Positions 17,896-27,261 of a stretch of DNA of 64,000 bases are shown here, in pieces. Position 1 is the stretch's first letter. Every line of letters starts with the position of its first letter. The position numbers were made by a program, and so were the translations under genes. Below the pieces are notes generated by a model, which was not told the DNA's origin, made no database searches, and was given only the letters and a program-made list of their open reading frames with translations. The stretch is from CAVSWT01 sp963731745 (GTDB taxonomy: Bacteria > Bacteroidota > Ignavibacteria > Ignavibacteriales > Ignavibacteriaceae): contig CAVSWT010000024.1 in assembly GCA_963731745.1 (NCBI GenBank), positions 62,001 through 126,000 on the forward strand, given 5' to 3'.

Positions 17896-20889
17896 ATGAA
17901 ATTAATTTTACTAAATAAAAAATTTGTTAAAGCATTTTTATTTACTGCATTTTTCAGCTTCGAGGTATTTGCAGGAGTAACCGGAAAAATTCAGGGAACA
18001 GTGCTGGATAAAACAACCAAAGAACCGCTTCCTGGGGTCAACGTAATAGTGCAAGGAACATCATTAGGTGCAGCCACAGATCTTAATGGCGAATATTTTA
18101 TTCTTCAAGTGCCCCCCGGAAATTATACTCTTAAGGCATCAATGATAGGATATAAAGATGTTCTAATAAAAAATGTTAATGTTAGAGTAGACTTAACAAC
18201 TCATATCAATTTTGAAATTGAAGAAACCAGCGTTCAGCTAAATCAAGAAGTTATAGTTGTAGCAAAAAGGCCGATTATTCAAAAGGACATTACATCTTCC
18301 ACACAGTTTGTGGGAATTGAAGAACTTGCAAGACTTCCAGTTATTGATACTAAACAAGCTGTCTTTTTACAAGCTGGTGTTTTCTTTGATCCTATTCCGG
18401 TTGTTGGCGGATTGGGTTCCGCCGGAAGAGGAGAGCAAAGATATTCGGTTAGAGGTGGAAGTCAGGATGAAGTGAAATGGTATGTAGATGGAGTTAGATA
18501 TTCCTCTCTTGTTGGCGGCAGAGCAGATTGGGGAATTTCTACCATCAATGTTAATCTAAATGCAGTTCAAGAAGTTCAAGTGCAAACCGGTGGATTTAAT
18601 GCAGAATATGGTGAAGCCGAGTCCGGTGTAATTAGTGTAATTACAAAAGAAGGAAGCAGCAACAGGTACACAGGCTCATTGGAATATATTTATGGATTTC
18701 CCGGCCAGCATCACTTTGGAAATTACTTGTATGATCCCAAAACCGAAAAAGAATTTTTAGATCATACCCTGCCGGACGGCAGCCTCGATCCGAATTGGTG
18801 GACTCCGTATAGGCAATCTCAAATTTATGATTATACTAAAATACCTGACTATACAATTAATGGAAGCTTAGGTGGACCAATTCCATTTACTGCAAACACA
18901 AATTTCTTTCTTTCCTCACAACTGAAACAAGAATCCTATACGTTGCCGCATCCAAGAGATTCTAAGCATTCTGAAGATATTCTATTAAGCACTACTTTCC
19001 ATCAAAGAGAAATGAAGCTGAGATTGAACGGACATTACTATCATTACGGATATTCAACTTTGCAGGAGAATGGTGATTTTACTAATCAAGCAAAATATTA
19101 TCGCGGCTGGGGTTCGTTGATAGATACTTATACACTTAACGCAGGGTTGCATTTTTCGAATGTTATTACGACTAATCTTTTTTATGAATTAAAACTAAGC
19201 GGATCATCAATTGAATTTAAAGAAAGACCAAGCGCATATACAGAGATTGGACGAAGCAAAAATCCAACATTGTTTGGATTTCAAAGATATGATGGATTTG
19301 AGGGAGAACCTTTCGATAAATACGCCCCGTTGTTAGTTGGTACAGATAAAACCGGAGATATTTCTTTAGTAGGCAATATAAATTGGCAATTTGATAAAAA
19401 TAATTTACTGAAAAGCGGATTTGAATTTAGATACAATAAATATGATGAGATAGACAGCTGGCGTTTTCCTTCCTACAATGACAATCCTAAATACTGGCTA
19501 AACAGAGGATTGAATGAAGCATATTATCCAATTCAAGTTTCTGGTTACATTCAGGATAAAATGGAATTTGAGAGTATGATTTTGAATTTGGGAATAAGAT
19601 ATGATCTCTTTGATCCTAATAGAGATTGGTTTGATCCCACAAACCTTTTCAATTTAGCTGTTGATCCATTATTTGATGCTTCAAAAGATCCCGACGGCGA
19701 TCAAATAGATTCGGATGGACATGTAAAATATTCATTTCAAAATGTATTAAATAAAAAGCGTTCGCCTGCAAGAACTTATACAATGATTAGTCCGCGATTT
19801 GGAGTATCATTTCCAATCACAGAAAATTCTCTTTTGCATTTCAATTACGGCCACTATTATCAAATGCCTCCAATCGACCAAATGTTTGAGTTTATTTATT
19901 TCAGGCCGGAAAATATTGTAACACAAATGATTGCCGAAGATCAATTGGCAGCACAGGAAGGAAGAGTTCCAAAACATATTCCATCGAATGATGGTGATCC
20001 GGAAAGAGTTGTTGCCTATACAGCTGAACCACTGAAGCCGCAAAAGACAATTATGTTTGAAGCAGGAATAAAACAAAATTTTGAAGATATAGCAGTGCTT
20101 GATGTAACAGCGTTTTACAAGGACGTTTTTGATCAGACACAAGAAAGAGTAGGATTATTTGATAGAGCTATAAAAGGCTACGATCCATTTAAAGATCAAG
20201 TTTCTGCAAATCAATCTTATGCCGCGTATCTGCCAGGAGATTATGGTGATTCAAGAGGATTTGAAATTTCTCTGCGTTCAGTTTTTAGCAGGATATTTAA
20301 TTTAGATTTGAATTATTCTTTCTCCCGTTCAACTCAAGGAAGAGCAAGTCCAAAAACTGTTATAATTGACGGTCAAGGAAATATTACGTATCAATGGGAT
20401 ACTGAAGTAAATAAAAGAATTCCTACTGAAAAAAGTTTCAGCCGTCCGCATATATTAAGAGCTAATTTATATTTAAAATATCCTGATGAATGGGCAGAAA
20501 ATTTTTGGGGAAGTATTCTTAAAGATGTAAGCGCCAGCATTTTATTTAGATTCATTAGCGGACAGACATTCACTTACCTCACTCCGAATGATCCACCGGA
20601 CACATATAATAACTACAGATATCCGGCAACTAAAAATGTGGATCTCAGAATAGAAAAAGATATAGCATTTTTTGAAGCACATCATTTGTTGATTTATGCT
20701 CAGATTACTAATCTGTTTGATACTAAAAATCTAAGGTCTTTTGGCGATGTTGTTTTTGATGCAAATGCTACCAAAAATTTCGTAGAATCAGGTGCAATTT
20801 CCACCGTTGATGCTGGAGGCTATGATATAGGCTGGCAAACTTATTTTGAAAAAAGAAGGGTTTATCTTGGAGCTAAATATTCATTTTAA
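17896..20889 (+). CDS. TonB-dependent receptor with carboxypeptidase-regulatory-like domain
   Basis: A 997-residue outer-membrane protein. A signal peptide is followed by a CarboxypepD_reg-like domain (GKIQGTVLDKTTKEPLPGVNVIVQG, GEYFILQVPPGNYTLKA), a plug domain (RYSVRGGSQDEVKWYVDG, FNAEYGEAESGVISVITKEG) and a long barrel ending in RRVYLGAKYSF. The plan is SusC-like, but there is no SusD after it; instead come a large FN3-containing secreted protein and a PorV-like protein. It probably imports an oligosaccharide. Its position after the ABC importer and before GH38 supports glycan uptake. Ligand unknown. Confidence 0.9.
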   Translation: MKLILLNKKFVKAFLFTAFFSFEVFAGVTGKIQGTVLDKTTKEPLPGVNVIVQGTSLGAATDLNGEYFILQVPPGNYTLKASMIGYKDVLIKNVNVRVDLTTHINFEIEETSVQLNQEVIVVAKRPIIQKDITSSTQFVGIEELARLPVIDTKQAVFLQAGVFFDPIPVVGGLGSAGRGEQRYSVRGGSQDEVKWYVDGVRYSSLVGGRADWGISTINVNLNAVQEVQVQTGGFNAEYGEAESGVISVITKEGSSNRYTGSLEYIYGFPGQHHFGNYLYDPKTEKEFLDHTLPDGSLDPNWWTPYRQSQIYDYTKIPDYTINGSLGGPIPFTANTNFFLSSQLKQESYTLPHPRDSKHSEDILLSTTFHQREMKLRLNGHYYHYGYSTLQENGDFTNQAKYYRGWGSLIDTYTLNAGLHFSNVITTNLFYELKLSGSSIEFKERPSAYTEIGRSKNPTLFGFQRYDGFEGEPFDKYAPLLVGTDKTGDISLVGNINWQFDKNNLLKSGFEFRYNKYDEIDSWRFPSYNDNPKYWLNRGLNEAYYPIQVSGYIQDKMEFESMILNLGIRYDLFDPNRDWFDPTNLFNLAVDPLFDASKDPDGDQIDSDGHVKYSFQNVLNKKRSPARTYTMISPRFGVSFPITENSLLHFNYGHYYQMPPIDQMFEFIYFRPENIVTQMIAEDQLAAQEGRVPKHIPSNDGDPERVVAYTAEPLKPQKTIMFEAGIKQNFEDIAVLDVTAFYKDVFDQTQERVGLFDRAIKGYDPFKDQVSANQSYAAYLPGDYGDSRGFEISLRSVFSRIFNLDLNYSFSRSTQGRASPKTVIIDGQGNITYQWDTEVNKRIPTEKSFSRPHILRANLYLKYPDEWAENFWGSILKDVSASILFRFISGQTFTYLTPNDPPDTYNNYRYPATKNVDLRIEKDIAFFEAHHLLIYAQITNLFDTKNLRSFGDVVFDANATKNFVESGAISTVDAGGYDIGWQTYFEKRRVYLGAKYSF

Positions 20890-20933
20890 TTTTTTTAAAA
20901 AATCATGAAGATAAAGTATACCGGATATTTTTT

Positions 20934-22760
20934 ATGCGATTAAATAAAAAATTATTTTTCATAATTCTGAATTTAAGTCTTTCGATTCTAGTTTTTCCGC
21001 AGTCAAGAAATGCAGATTTCAAATTACACGACCGCGGTAATCTGTGGGAAACAATGAAGGATGACGGAACCATTGGAGCACCCGATCCCACAAACAGATT
21101 TGAAACTTACCCAAGCATGGATTGGCCGGGCGGGCCGCATGTTTTGAATAAAGATGATCAGCGATCATACATGGTTGGCGCTGGAATGTGGATTGGCGGA
21201 AAACGAAATGATGGTTCAATTTTCTTCACCGAAAATGGGCCATTTTCTTTTGTTGATAAAGGAACATTTGAGCCAATTACAAAAACTGAAAATTATATAG
21301 GTTCAGTTGATTTTAATCCTAACGAAGCCGAAGAAGTTATAACGGCAAATTGGAAAACAACAGAAAATATTTTTGTAACAAGAATTAGCCGTGCCTGGAG
21401 TTTTGTAAATCATAATAATTCAATTATTTCTGAATATGAAATTACAAATCAAAATTCATTTGAGATTACTGATGTTTATATAGGTTTCCCTCATTTAATT
21501 CGTCCGAGTTATCAGGATTTTGTAGTTCATAACGGATGGGGAGATGATTTTAACAGAACTGATGAATTAGTTAATTACGATTCGACTCGTTCGTTACTTT
21601 ATGCCCATGACGATACTCCTAACTTCAGCATACCAAACGATGTTGGAAATTATTATGAAGCTGCAAATGAATTACGGACTCCAGGCTATGCAGGTTTTGC
21701 AATGCTTTATGCAGACGCAGCTTCTGATAACAGAAACCAGCCTGCCACAATTTTGTACGCGCAATTATTGAACAATGAAAGATTCTTAACTATCAGCAGT
21801 TCGAACGCTGAGAATTTATATAAAATATTATCGGGAGATGATAAATCTTTACAAGCACAACCGGATGAAAGAATAACTCCATTTATGCTTTTGGCTGCCG
21901 GTCCTTACAACATAAATCCAAATGCAAAAATTAAAATTGTAATTGTTGAAGCAGTAAATGGAATTGCCTTAGAAGAAGCATTGAAAGGTTTGATTTCTCA
22001 GCCAGAACTTCCTAAAGGATTGGATTCATTAAGACATTCAATTGACAGAGCAAAAAACCTTTTTGAAAACAATTATCAATTAGCTTCTGTTCCGCCGCCT
22101 TCTCCCGAAATTGAAATTTTTGCTCAGCCAAGTAACCAATCAATTGCAATTTCGTGGTCTCCAATTGAAGGAACATGGAGCAATCCGGTTAGCGGAAAAA
22201 ATAATTTCCAGGAGTATAGAATTTACCGAAGTGATAAATCATTTATTGGACCTTATACTATGATTCGGAAAATAAGCCCAAGTAGAGCAACAGATAAACA
22301 ACGTTATTTTAGTGATGATCTACACAAATGGGTTTATGAAGATAATTCAATTAGTCTTGCAACCGGATATTTTTATTCAGTTACTTCAGTCGATAGCAAC
22401 GGAAATGAAAGCTGGCTCACTAATAGAAATGAGACGGCAATTCAAGCAACTAGAAACGCTGCAGAAAATACCCTTAATGTGAAGGTATTTCCAAATCCTT
22501 TTAAAATAGTTTCCGGATTTCCAACCGGCGGAACAGAAAATTACATCGTCTGGTCAAATCTTCCCGCTCTTTGCACTATTAAGATTTATACTTCAAGCGG
22601 TGAACTGGTTAAAACTCTACGTCATGATAATTCTAATTCCGGCGAAGAAGTATGGGATCAACTTTCTGACGCGAGACAGCGAACGGCGCCGGGAATTTAT
22701 TTTTGGACAGTTGAGTCTGACGTTGGCAGTGCCAAAGGGACTCTATTAATTATCAAGTAA
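20934..22760 (+). CDS. secreted protein with fibronectin-III-like and C-terminal FlgD/T9SS-like domains
   Basis: A 608-residue protein with a signal peptide (LFFIILNLSLSILVFPQ). The N-terminal ~370 residues (HDRGNLWETMKDDGTIGAPD, MDWPGGPHVLNKDDQR, AGMWIGGKRNDGSIFF) form a domain I do not recognise but have the feel of a conserved Ignavibacteria-type surface protein. Next comes an FN3-like module (IAISWSPIEGTW, YRIYRSDKSFIGPY, YSVTSVDSNGNES). The C-terminus VFPNPFKIVSGF, KIYTSSGELVKTL and APGIYFWTVES is of the FlgD/Por sorting kind. Standing between the TonB receptor and the PorV-like gene, it is a candidate surface glycan-binding partner taking the place of SusD. That role is inferred. Confidence 0.6.
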   Translation: MRLNKKLFFIILNLSLSILVFPQSRNADFKLHDRGNLWETMKDDGTIGAPDPTNRFETYPSMDWPGGPHVLNKDDQRSYMVGAGMWIGGKRNDGSIFFTENGPFSFVDKGTFEPITKTENYIGSVDFNPNEAEEVITANWKTTENIFVTRISRAWSFVNHNNSIISEYEITNQNSFEITDVYIGFPHLIRPSYQDFVVHNGWGDDFNRTDELVNYDSTRSLLYAHDDTPNFSIPNDVGNYYEAANELRTPGYAGFAMLYADAASDNRNQPATILYAQLLNNERFLTISSSNAENLYKILSGDDKSLQAQPDERITPFMLLAAGPYNINPNAKIKIVIVEAVNGIALEEALKGLISQPELPKGLDSLRHSIDRAKNLFENNYQLASVPPPSPEIEIFAQPSNQSIAISWSPIEGTWSNPVSGKNNFQEYRIYRSDKSFIGPYTMIRKISPSRATDKQRYFSDDLHKWVYEDNSISLATGYFYSVTSVDSNGNESWLTNRNETAIQATRNAAENTLNVKVFPNPFKIVSGFPTGGTENYIVWSNLPALCTIKIYTSSGELVKTLRHDNSNSGEEVWDQLSDARQRTAPGIYFWTVESDVGSAKGTLLIIK

Positions 22761-22772
22761 GAAAGAAATTGT

Positions 22773-23726
22773 ATGAAGGATAAGATCTTCAAAATTTTTA
22801 TGGCTATAACTTTAACTTTAAGTTTTTCGGTAACTAATGCTCAATTTGATTATGGTTTTGATTTTTCCAAAGCCGGTTCATCTGGATTGCAATTTCTGAA
22901 AATCGGAGTCGGAGCCAGGGAAACTGCTTTAGGTGACGCCGCTTCAGCAATAGTTGATAATGCTAATGCAGTTTTTTGGAATCCGGCAGGAATAGCTTAC
23001 GTTGAGAAAAAAGAAGTTTCATTTTCGCATAATAGCTGGTTAGTTGATAGTAAGCATAATGCAGCCGTGATTGCTTTTCCGTTAGCATCTTTTGTAATTG
23101 GAATAAGTGCAATATCACTTGATATTAATCCCTTTGAAGAAACAACTGCACTTCAGCCAGATGGAACAGGAAGAATGGTTAAAGCGGGTGATTTACTTTT
23201 TGCTTTAGCCGCAGCAAGAAGATTTACTGACAGGTTATCAATAGGTCTGCAGTTAAAATACGTAAATGAAAAATTGGATGATTATTCACTCAACAATGTT
23301 CTTTTCGATATAGGAACAATTTATTATACAGGCTTTCGGCAATTAAAATTAGGATTTGCCTTACAACACTTCGGGCCGGATATGAAGCTTGTTAATCAAG
23401 TGTATAGAACGCCGCTATTATTCAGAGTTAGTGCAGCAGATGAATTATTTTCATCCAATGATTTAAGATTTATGGCCGCAGCTGAACTTGTCCATCCTAC
23501 AGATAATAATGAATGGGTAAATTTTGGAATTGAAGGAACTTTAATTAACATGGTAAAAGTTAGAGGCGGATACAGAATTAATAATGATATAGGAAAATTT
23601 TCATTTGGATTGGGAGTTACTCCGGCAATAACTACTACTCTAAGAATAAAAATAGATTACTCTTATACACCTTCAGAAATAATTTTCACAGATATTCAAA
23701 GAATAACAATCGGATTGGAATTTTAG
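22773..23726 (+). CDS. PorV/PorQ-family outer-membrane protein
   Basis: A 317-residue protein with a signal peptide and the family opening GLQFLKIGVGARETALGDAASA, then NANAVFWNPAGIAYVEKKEVSF, the standard UPF0164/PorV-PorQ motif. The remainder is a regular 14-strand barrel pattern, ending IQRITIGLEF. PorV shuttles T9SS substrates to their attachment complex; PorQ-type relatives have looser roles. Set directly after the TonB receptor and FN3 protein (12 bases), it may be a dedicated partner of those surface proteins rather than the housekeeping PorV. Confidence 0.85.
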   Translation: MKDKIFKIFMAITLTLSFSVTNAQFDYGFDFSKAGSSGLQFLKIGVGARETALGDAASAIVDNANAVFWNPAGIAYVEKKEVSFSHNSWLVDSKHNAAVIAFPLASFVIGISAISLDINPFEETTALQPDGTGRMVKAGDLLFALAAARRFTDRLSIGLQLKYVNEKLDDYSLNNVLFDIGTIYYTGFRQLKLGFALQHFGPDMKLVNQVYRTPLLFRVSAADELFSSNDLRFMAAAELVHPTDNNEWVNFGIEGTLINMVKVRGGYRINNDIGKFSFGLGVTPAITTTLRIKIDYSYTPSEIIFTDIQRITIGLEF

Positions 23727-23749
23727 TTCAGAAAGAAATTCGTTCTGAA
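23727..23749 (+). repeat. short intercistronic inverted repeat
   Basis: TTCAGAA at 23727-23733 is repeated inverted as TTCTGAA at 23743-23749 with a 9-nt loop, directly after the PorV-like stop and 31 bases before the GH38 start. No U-tract follows. It may be a weak transcript-stabilising hairpin. Confidence 0.35.
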
Positions 23750-23779
23750 ATAAATTGAATTATTTAAAAAGGAATTTAA

Positions 23780-26700
23780 TTGAAAATAAAATTGTATTTA
23801 GCTTTTGTTTTAATGCTGGCAACCAGTTTTATCAGATTACAAACATTTGCTCAAGATATTAAATCGAAACAATTAGCATTGACAAAAGACGGTTTTATCC
23901 CATACTGGCTCTCAGCAGGTCCATTTGATCAACCATTGACGGGGTTCGGCGTTCCATCGGACAGTGATGTTATTGATGAAAAAAACATTCAGCCATTTTG
24001 GGGTAAAACTGAACATGACACAATATTAAAAAGTGATAATGCTAAATGGATTCCGCAATCAATTTCTTCAAACGGGTTTTTAGATTTTAACCAATCAATT
24101 CGATGGAATCTTCCAGGAAATGTTCCTGAGAAAATTTGGTATGCAATTACCGGATATGCGGCGTCTTATGTAGAGAGTCCGGTTGATCAGAAAGCTATTT
24201 TAAAATTCGGAAGCAACTCATTTGGAAAAATATTTATAAATGGCGAACAAGTGTATTCTGTAGCGAATGCAAGAAATGCAAATATTGATCAAGATTCAAT
24301 TAAGATAAATCTAAAGAAAGGGAAAAATTTAATTCTAGTAAAAGTTGGAAATTCCAATGCGAATAATGAATTAGCATTTTTTACAATGATAAAATGGGAA
24401 TGGGGATTCTATCTTAAGCTGCTTGGTGAAAATGGTAGACCTTTAGAAAATATTAAAATAGATATTCCTGAAAAAATAAATCATTCACAGGTGAACGTAG
24501 TATCAACTTTTTATTTTAAGAAATTTGATGACACTTTAAAACAAAGATTTGATGTTGAAATAACATCCCCTCATCCTAAAACAATGAAGGGTAAGTTTGA
24601 TTTTAAAATCGAAAATAAGAATTATTCATTCGATTTTGATTCAATCCCTTTTGGGAGAAGCAGGCATGAAATATTTATTCCGGAAATAAAAAATGAAGTT
24701 AAAACAAAAGTTGTACTTTTAACTAAGGACGAAAATATTGATCAAGAAGTGGTGTTAAGCCCGAAACCGCATTACCAGCTTCACATGATGATGCTTGCAC
24801 ATACTGATATCGGCTACACTCATCCGCAACCGGTTGTAAAAGAAATTCATGCGAATACTCTTGATGAAGTTTTACAAATGTGTAAAGAATATCCGAATTT
24901 CAATTGGACAATTGAAACTCTATGGCAGCTGGAACAATATCAGCAGTCACGAAGCCCGCAGCAATTTCAAAAAATTATTGATTTGATAGGTGAAGGCCGT
25001 ATTGCCGCTTCACCTTTATATTCCAATCCGTTTACAGGCTGGGTCGGAGAAGAAGAAATGATTAGTTCATTGTTTAAAGCAAAAGAATTGAAAGATAAGT
25101 ATGGATTAAAATTCAATGCTGCTGTTTACAATGATGTTCCCGGGGAAGCATGGATTGTGCCGCAAGTATTAAATAATGCCGGCGTTAATTTTCTTGCTGA
25201 AGGAATAAATGAATTCTTCAATGATTATAATATCCAAAAGTCTTTACCTAAGGCGTTTGTATGGCAAGGATCAGACAGCAGTAAAATAGTTACGTATTTA
25301 AATGAAGCTTATAATGAAGGAAAATCATACGGACTTGAAGGCGACAGAGGAATTTTAGCAATTGAGCAAAGAATGTGGGAACGAATAAACAAATTAGTGG
25401 AACGCGGTTATAAATATGATATGATCTTATTGAACAGTGCGTTTGCAGATAACAGCATTGTTCCAAAGGATCAATTTCTGAATATGATTAAATGGAACAA
25501 GGAATATGAATATCCCAAGTTTATTTCGAGTAATGTTTCAAAGTTCGGGGAAGAGTTTGTGAAGAAATATAAAAATTCCTTACCTATCATTAGAGGGGAT
25601 TGGACTTCTAACTGGGATGTTTTTTATCAAGGTGAAGCTGAAAGAATGAAAGAGCACAGGTGGGTTCAGCAAAATCTTTTATCTGCAGAAAAGTTATCAA
25701 CCTTAACATGGTTAATCGATAAAAACAAGCAGCCACTTTCCAGTTATGTTCACGATGCATACCGATCAATGCTTAACTTTAGCGGGCATGGCAGCGGCCT
25801 TGAATATGGCTATGGTTCCCCGGCTGATAATCTAATTACGCAGGAATATCGAAAAAGTTATGTCCATAATGCCTATCTAAATACAGAAGAAATTTTAGAA
25901 AGATCTATGTATAGAATTGGCAAGCCTGAAGAAAGTTTTGACGGCGAGGGAATTATCGTATTTAACACTTTATCATGGAAAAGAAATTCGCCTGTTGAAG
26001 TTCAATTCACAGAAGAAAATATGCAGCAATACGAAGTAATTGATCTCGAGACGAATCAAAGGGTAAAAAGTTTTAGAAATGGTTTTAAATTATATTTTGT
26101 TGCAGAAAATTTGCCATCCTTTGGCTTCAAAAAATTTAGACTGCAAGCAATCACAAAACCAAATGAAGACATAAATACTGGTTTAAAAGTATCAGACAAT
26201 TCAATTGAAAATCAATTTTACAAAATAACTTTTGATAAATCATCAAATAAAATTTTAAGTATTCTTGATAAGAAATCGAATAAAGAATTAATAGATAAAG
26301 ATAATCCTCTTGGTTTTAATCGGCCCTTAATGGAAAAGTTCCAGGATAATCAAACTTTTTCTCAATTAAATTTTACTAACGAAAAACTAGAGATAAAGGA
26401 TGAAAGCCCGGCTAAAATTATACTTCAGATAAAAAGAGACGATGAATTATTTGAATGTACAAAATATATTCTGTGGAATAATGTTGATAGAATTGATATT
26501 GAACAAAAAGTAAATACGTCAAAACTAAAACCAACCGACAAGCTTGAAGAATATGCAATTGCATTTCCATTTAAAATAGAAAATCAAGAAATACGACCAG
26601 AAATAATAGGAGGATTTATTGATCCGGAAAAAGATAAAATGCCGGGAACAAACAAAGATGGATTTTCGATTAGGAGATCAGCAGCATTGTATAATAATGA

Positions 26701-27256
26701 TCAATCAATAAGCTGGACTTCATTGGATGCAAGAGTTATCCGTTTGCGAGAAAACAGTAACCAAAAAGTTTTAATATCATCCTTAGTAAATAATTTTCCA
26801 AAAAATTGGAATCGTTATGAAGAAAATTCCGGGAAAATAATTTTCAGATATAGTTTCACAAATCAAAAGGGAAAATTTGATCCTATCTTTACTTCTCAAT
26901 TTGGTTGGGAAATAAATACTCCTCCTATTATTAGAAAAAGCTGGTACAGAACAGAGCCTAAGCATCAAAGTTATTTTAATATCGATAATCCATGCCTCAA
27001 TCTATTAACAATAATTCCTTCTGAAAAAAATAATTATTTCTTGCTTCGTGTTGAGAATATGAATCCATATAAAAATGCTGCCGGAAATATTTCTTCAGAA
27101 TTTTTAAGGAATACCACAGCTTCGTTAATTACGTATTTAGGCGAGGAGAAAAAAAAATTAAAAGTGGTTGAAGGCGCTATAAAAATTGATTTACGTCCGA
27201 ATGAAATTGCTACTATTAAAATTTCATTTAATGAAAATGAAACCGTTACAAAATAA
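23780..27256 (+). CDS. GH38-family alpha-mannosidase-like glycoside hydrolase, exported
   Basis: A 1158-residue enzyme starting at TTG after AAAAAGGAA. It has a signal peptide (FVLMLATSFIRLQTFAQ), a ~300-residue beta-sandwich region of carbohydrate-binding type, and then the GH38 catalytic domain: LAHTDIGYTHPQP near residue 340 (metal His and Asp), WTIETLWQLEQY, and YNDVPGEAW near residue 450, whose Asp is the expected nucleophile. The C-terminal half (RSAALYNNDQSISWTSLDARV) is the GH38 beta-sandwich. Known members cleave alpha-mannosides, but some divergent members act on other sugars. It should be periplasmic or surface-located. The N-terminal extension is longer than in typical bacterial members. 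Confidence 0.82.
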   Translation: MKIKLYLAFVLMLATSFIRLQTFAQDIKSKQLALTKDGFIPYWLSAGPFDQPLTGFGVPSDSDVIDEKNIQPFWGKTEHDTILKSDNAKWIPQSISSNGFLDFNQSIRWNLPGNVPEKIWYAITGYAASYVESPVDQKAILKFGSNSFGKIFINGEQVYSVANARNANIDQDSIKINLKKGKNLILVKVGNSNANNELAFFTMIKWEWGFYLKLLGENGRPLENIKIDIPEKINHSQVNVVSTFYFKKFDDTLKQRFDVEITSPHPKTMKGKFDFKIENKNYSFDFDSIPFGRSRHEIFIPEIKNEVKTKVVLLTKDENIDQEVVLSPKPHYQLHMMMLAHTDIGYTHPQPVVKEIHANTLDEVLQMCKEYPNFNWTIETLWQLEQYQQSRSPQQFQKIIDLIGEGRIAASPLYSNPFTGWVGEEEMISSLFKAKELKDKYGLKFNAAVYNDVPGEAWIVPQVLNNAGVNFLAEGINEFFNDYNIQKSLPKAFVWQGSDSSKIVTYLNEAYNEGKSYGLEGDRGILAIEQRMWERINKLVERGYKYDMILLNSAFADNSIVPKDQFLNMIKWNKEYEYPKFISSNVSKFGEEFVKKYKNSLPIIRGDWTSNWDVFYQGEAERMKEHRWVQQNLLSAEKLSTLTWLIDKNKQPLSSYVHDAYRSMLNFSGHGSGLEYGYGSPADNLITQEYRKSYVHNAYLNTEEILERSMYRIGKPEESFDGEGIIVFNTLSWKRNSPVEVQFTEENMQQYEVIDLETNQRVKSFRNGFKLYFVAENLPSFGFKKFRLQAITKPNEDINTGLKVSDNSIENQFYKITFDKSSNKILSILDKKSNKELIDKDNPLGFNRPLMEKFQDNQTFSQLNFTNEKLEIKDESPAKIILQIKRDDELFECTKYILWNNVDRIDIEQKVNTSKLKPTDKLEEYAIAFPFKIENQEIRPEIIGGFIDPEKDKMPGTNKDGFSIRRSAALYNNDQSISWTSLDARVIRLRENSNQKVLISSLVNNFPKNWNRYEENSGKIIFRYSFTNQKGKFDPIFTSQFGWEINTPPIIRKSWYRTEPKHQSYFNIDNPCLNLLTIIPSEKNNYFLLRVENMNPYKNAAGNISSEFLRNTTASLITYLGEEKKKLKVVEGAIKIDLRPNEIATIKISFNENETVTK

Positions 27257-27261
27257 TCTTT

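Noticed and set aside
20934..22760. Possible SusD-like identity of the protein after the TonB receptor.
   Set aside because: No lipobox, no helical TPR-like SusD pattern; instead FN3-like and FlgD-like domains are seen.
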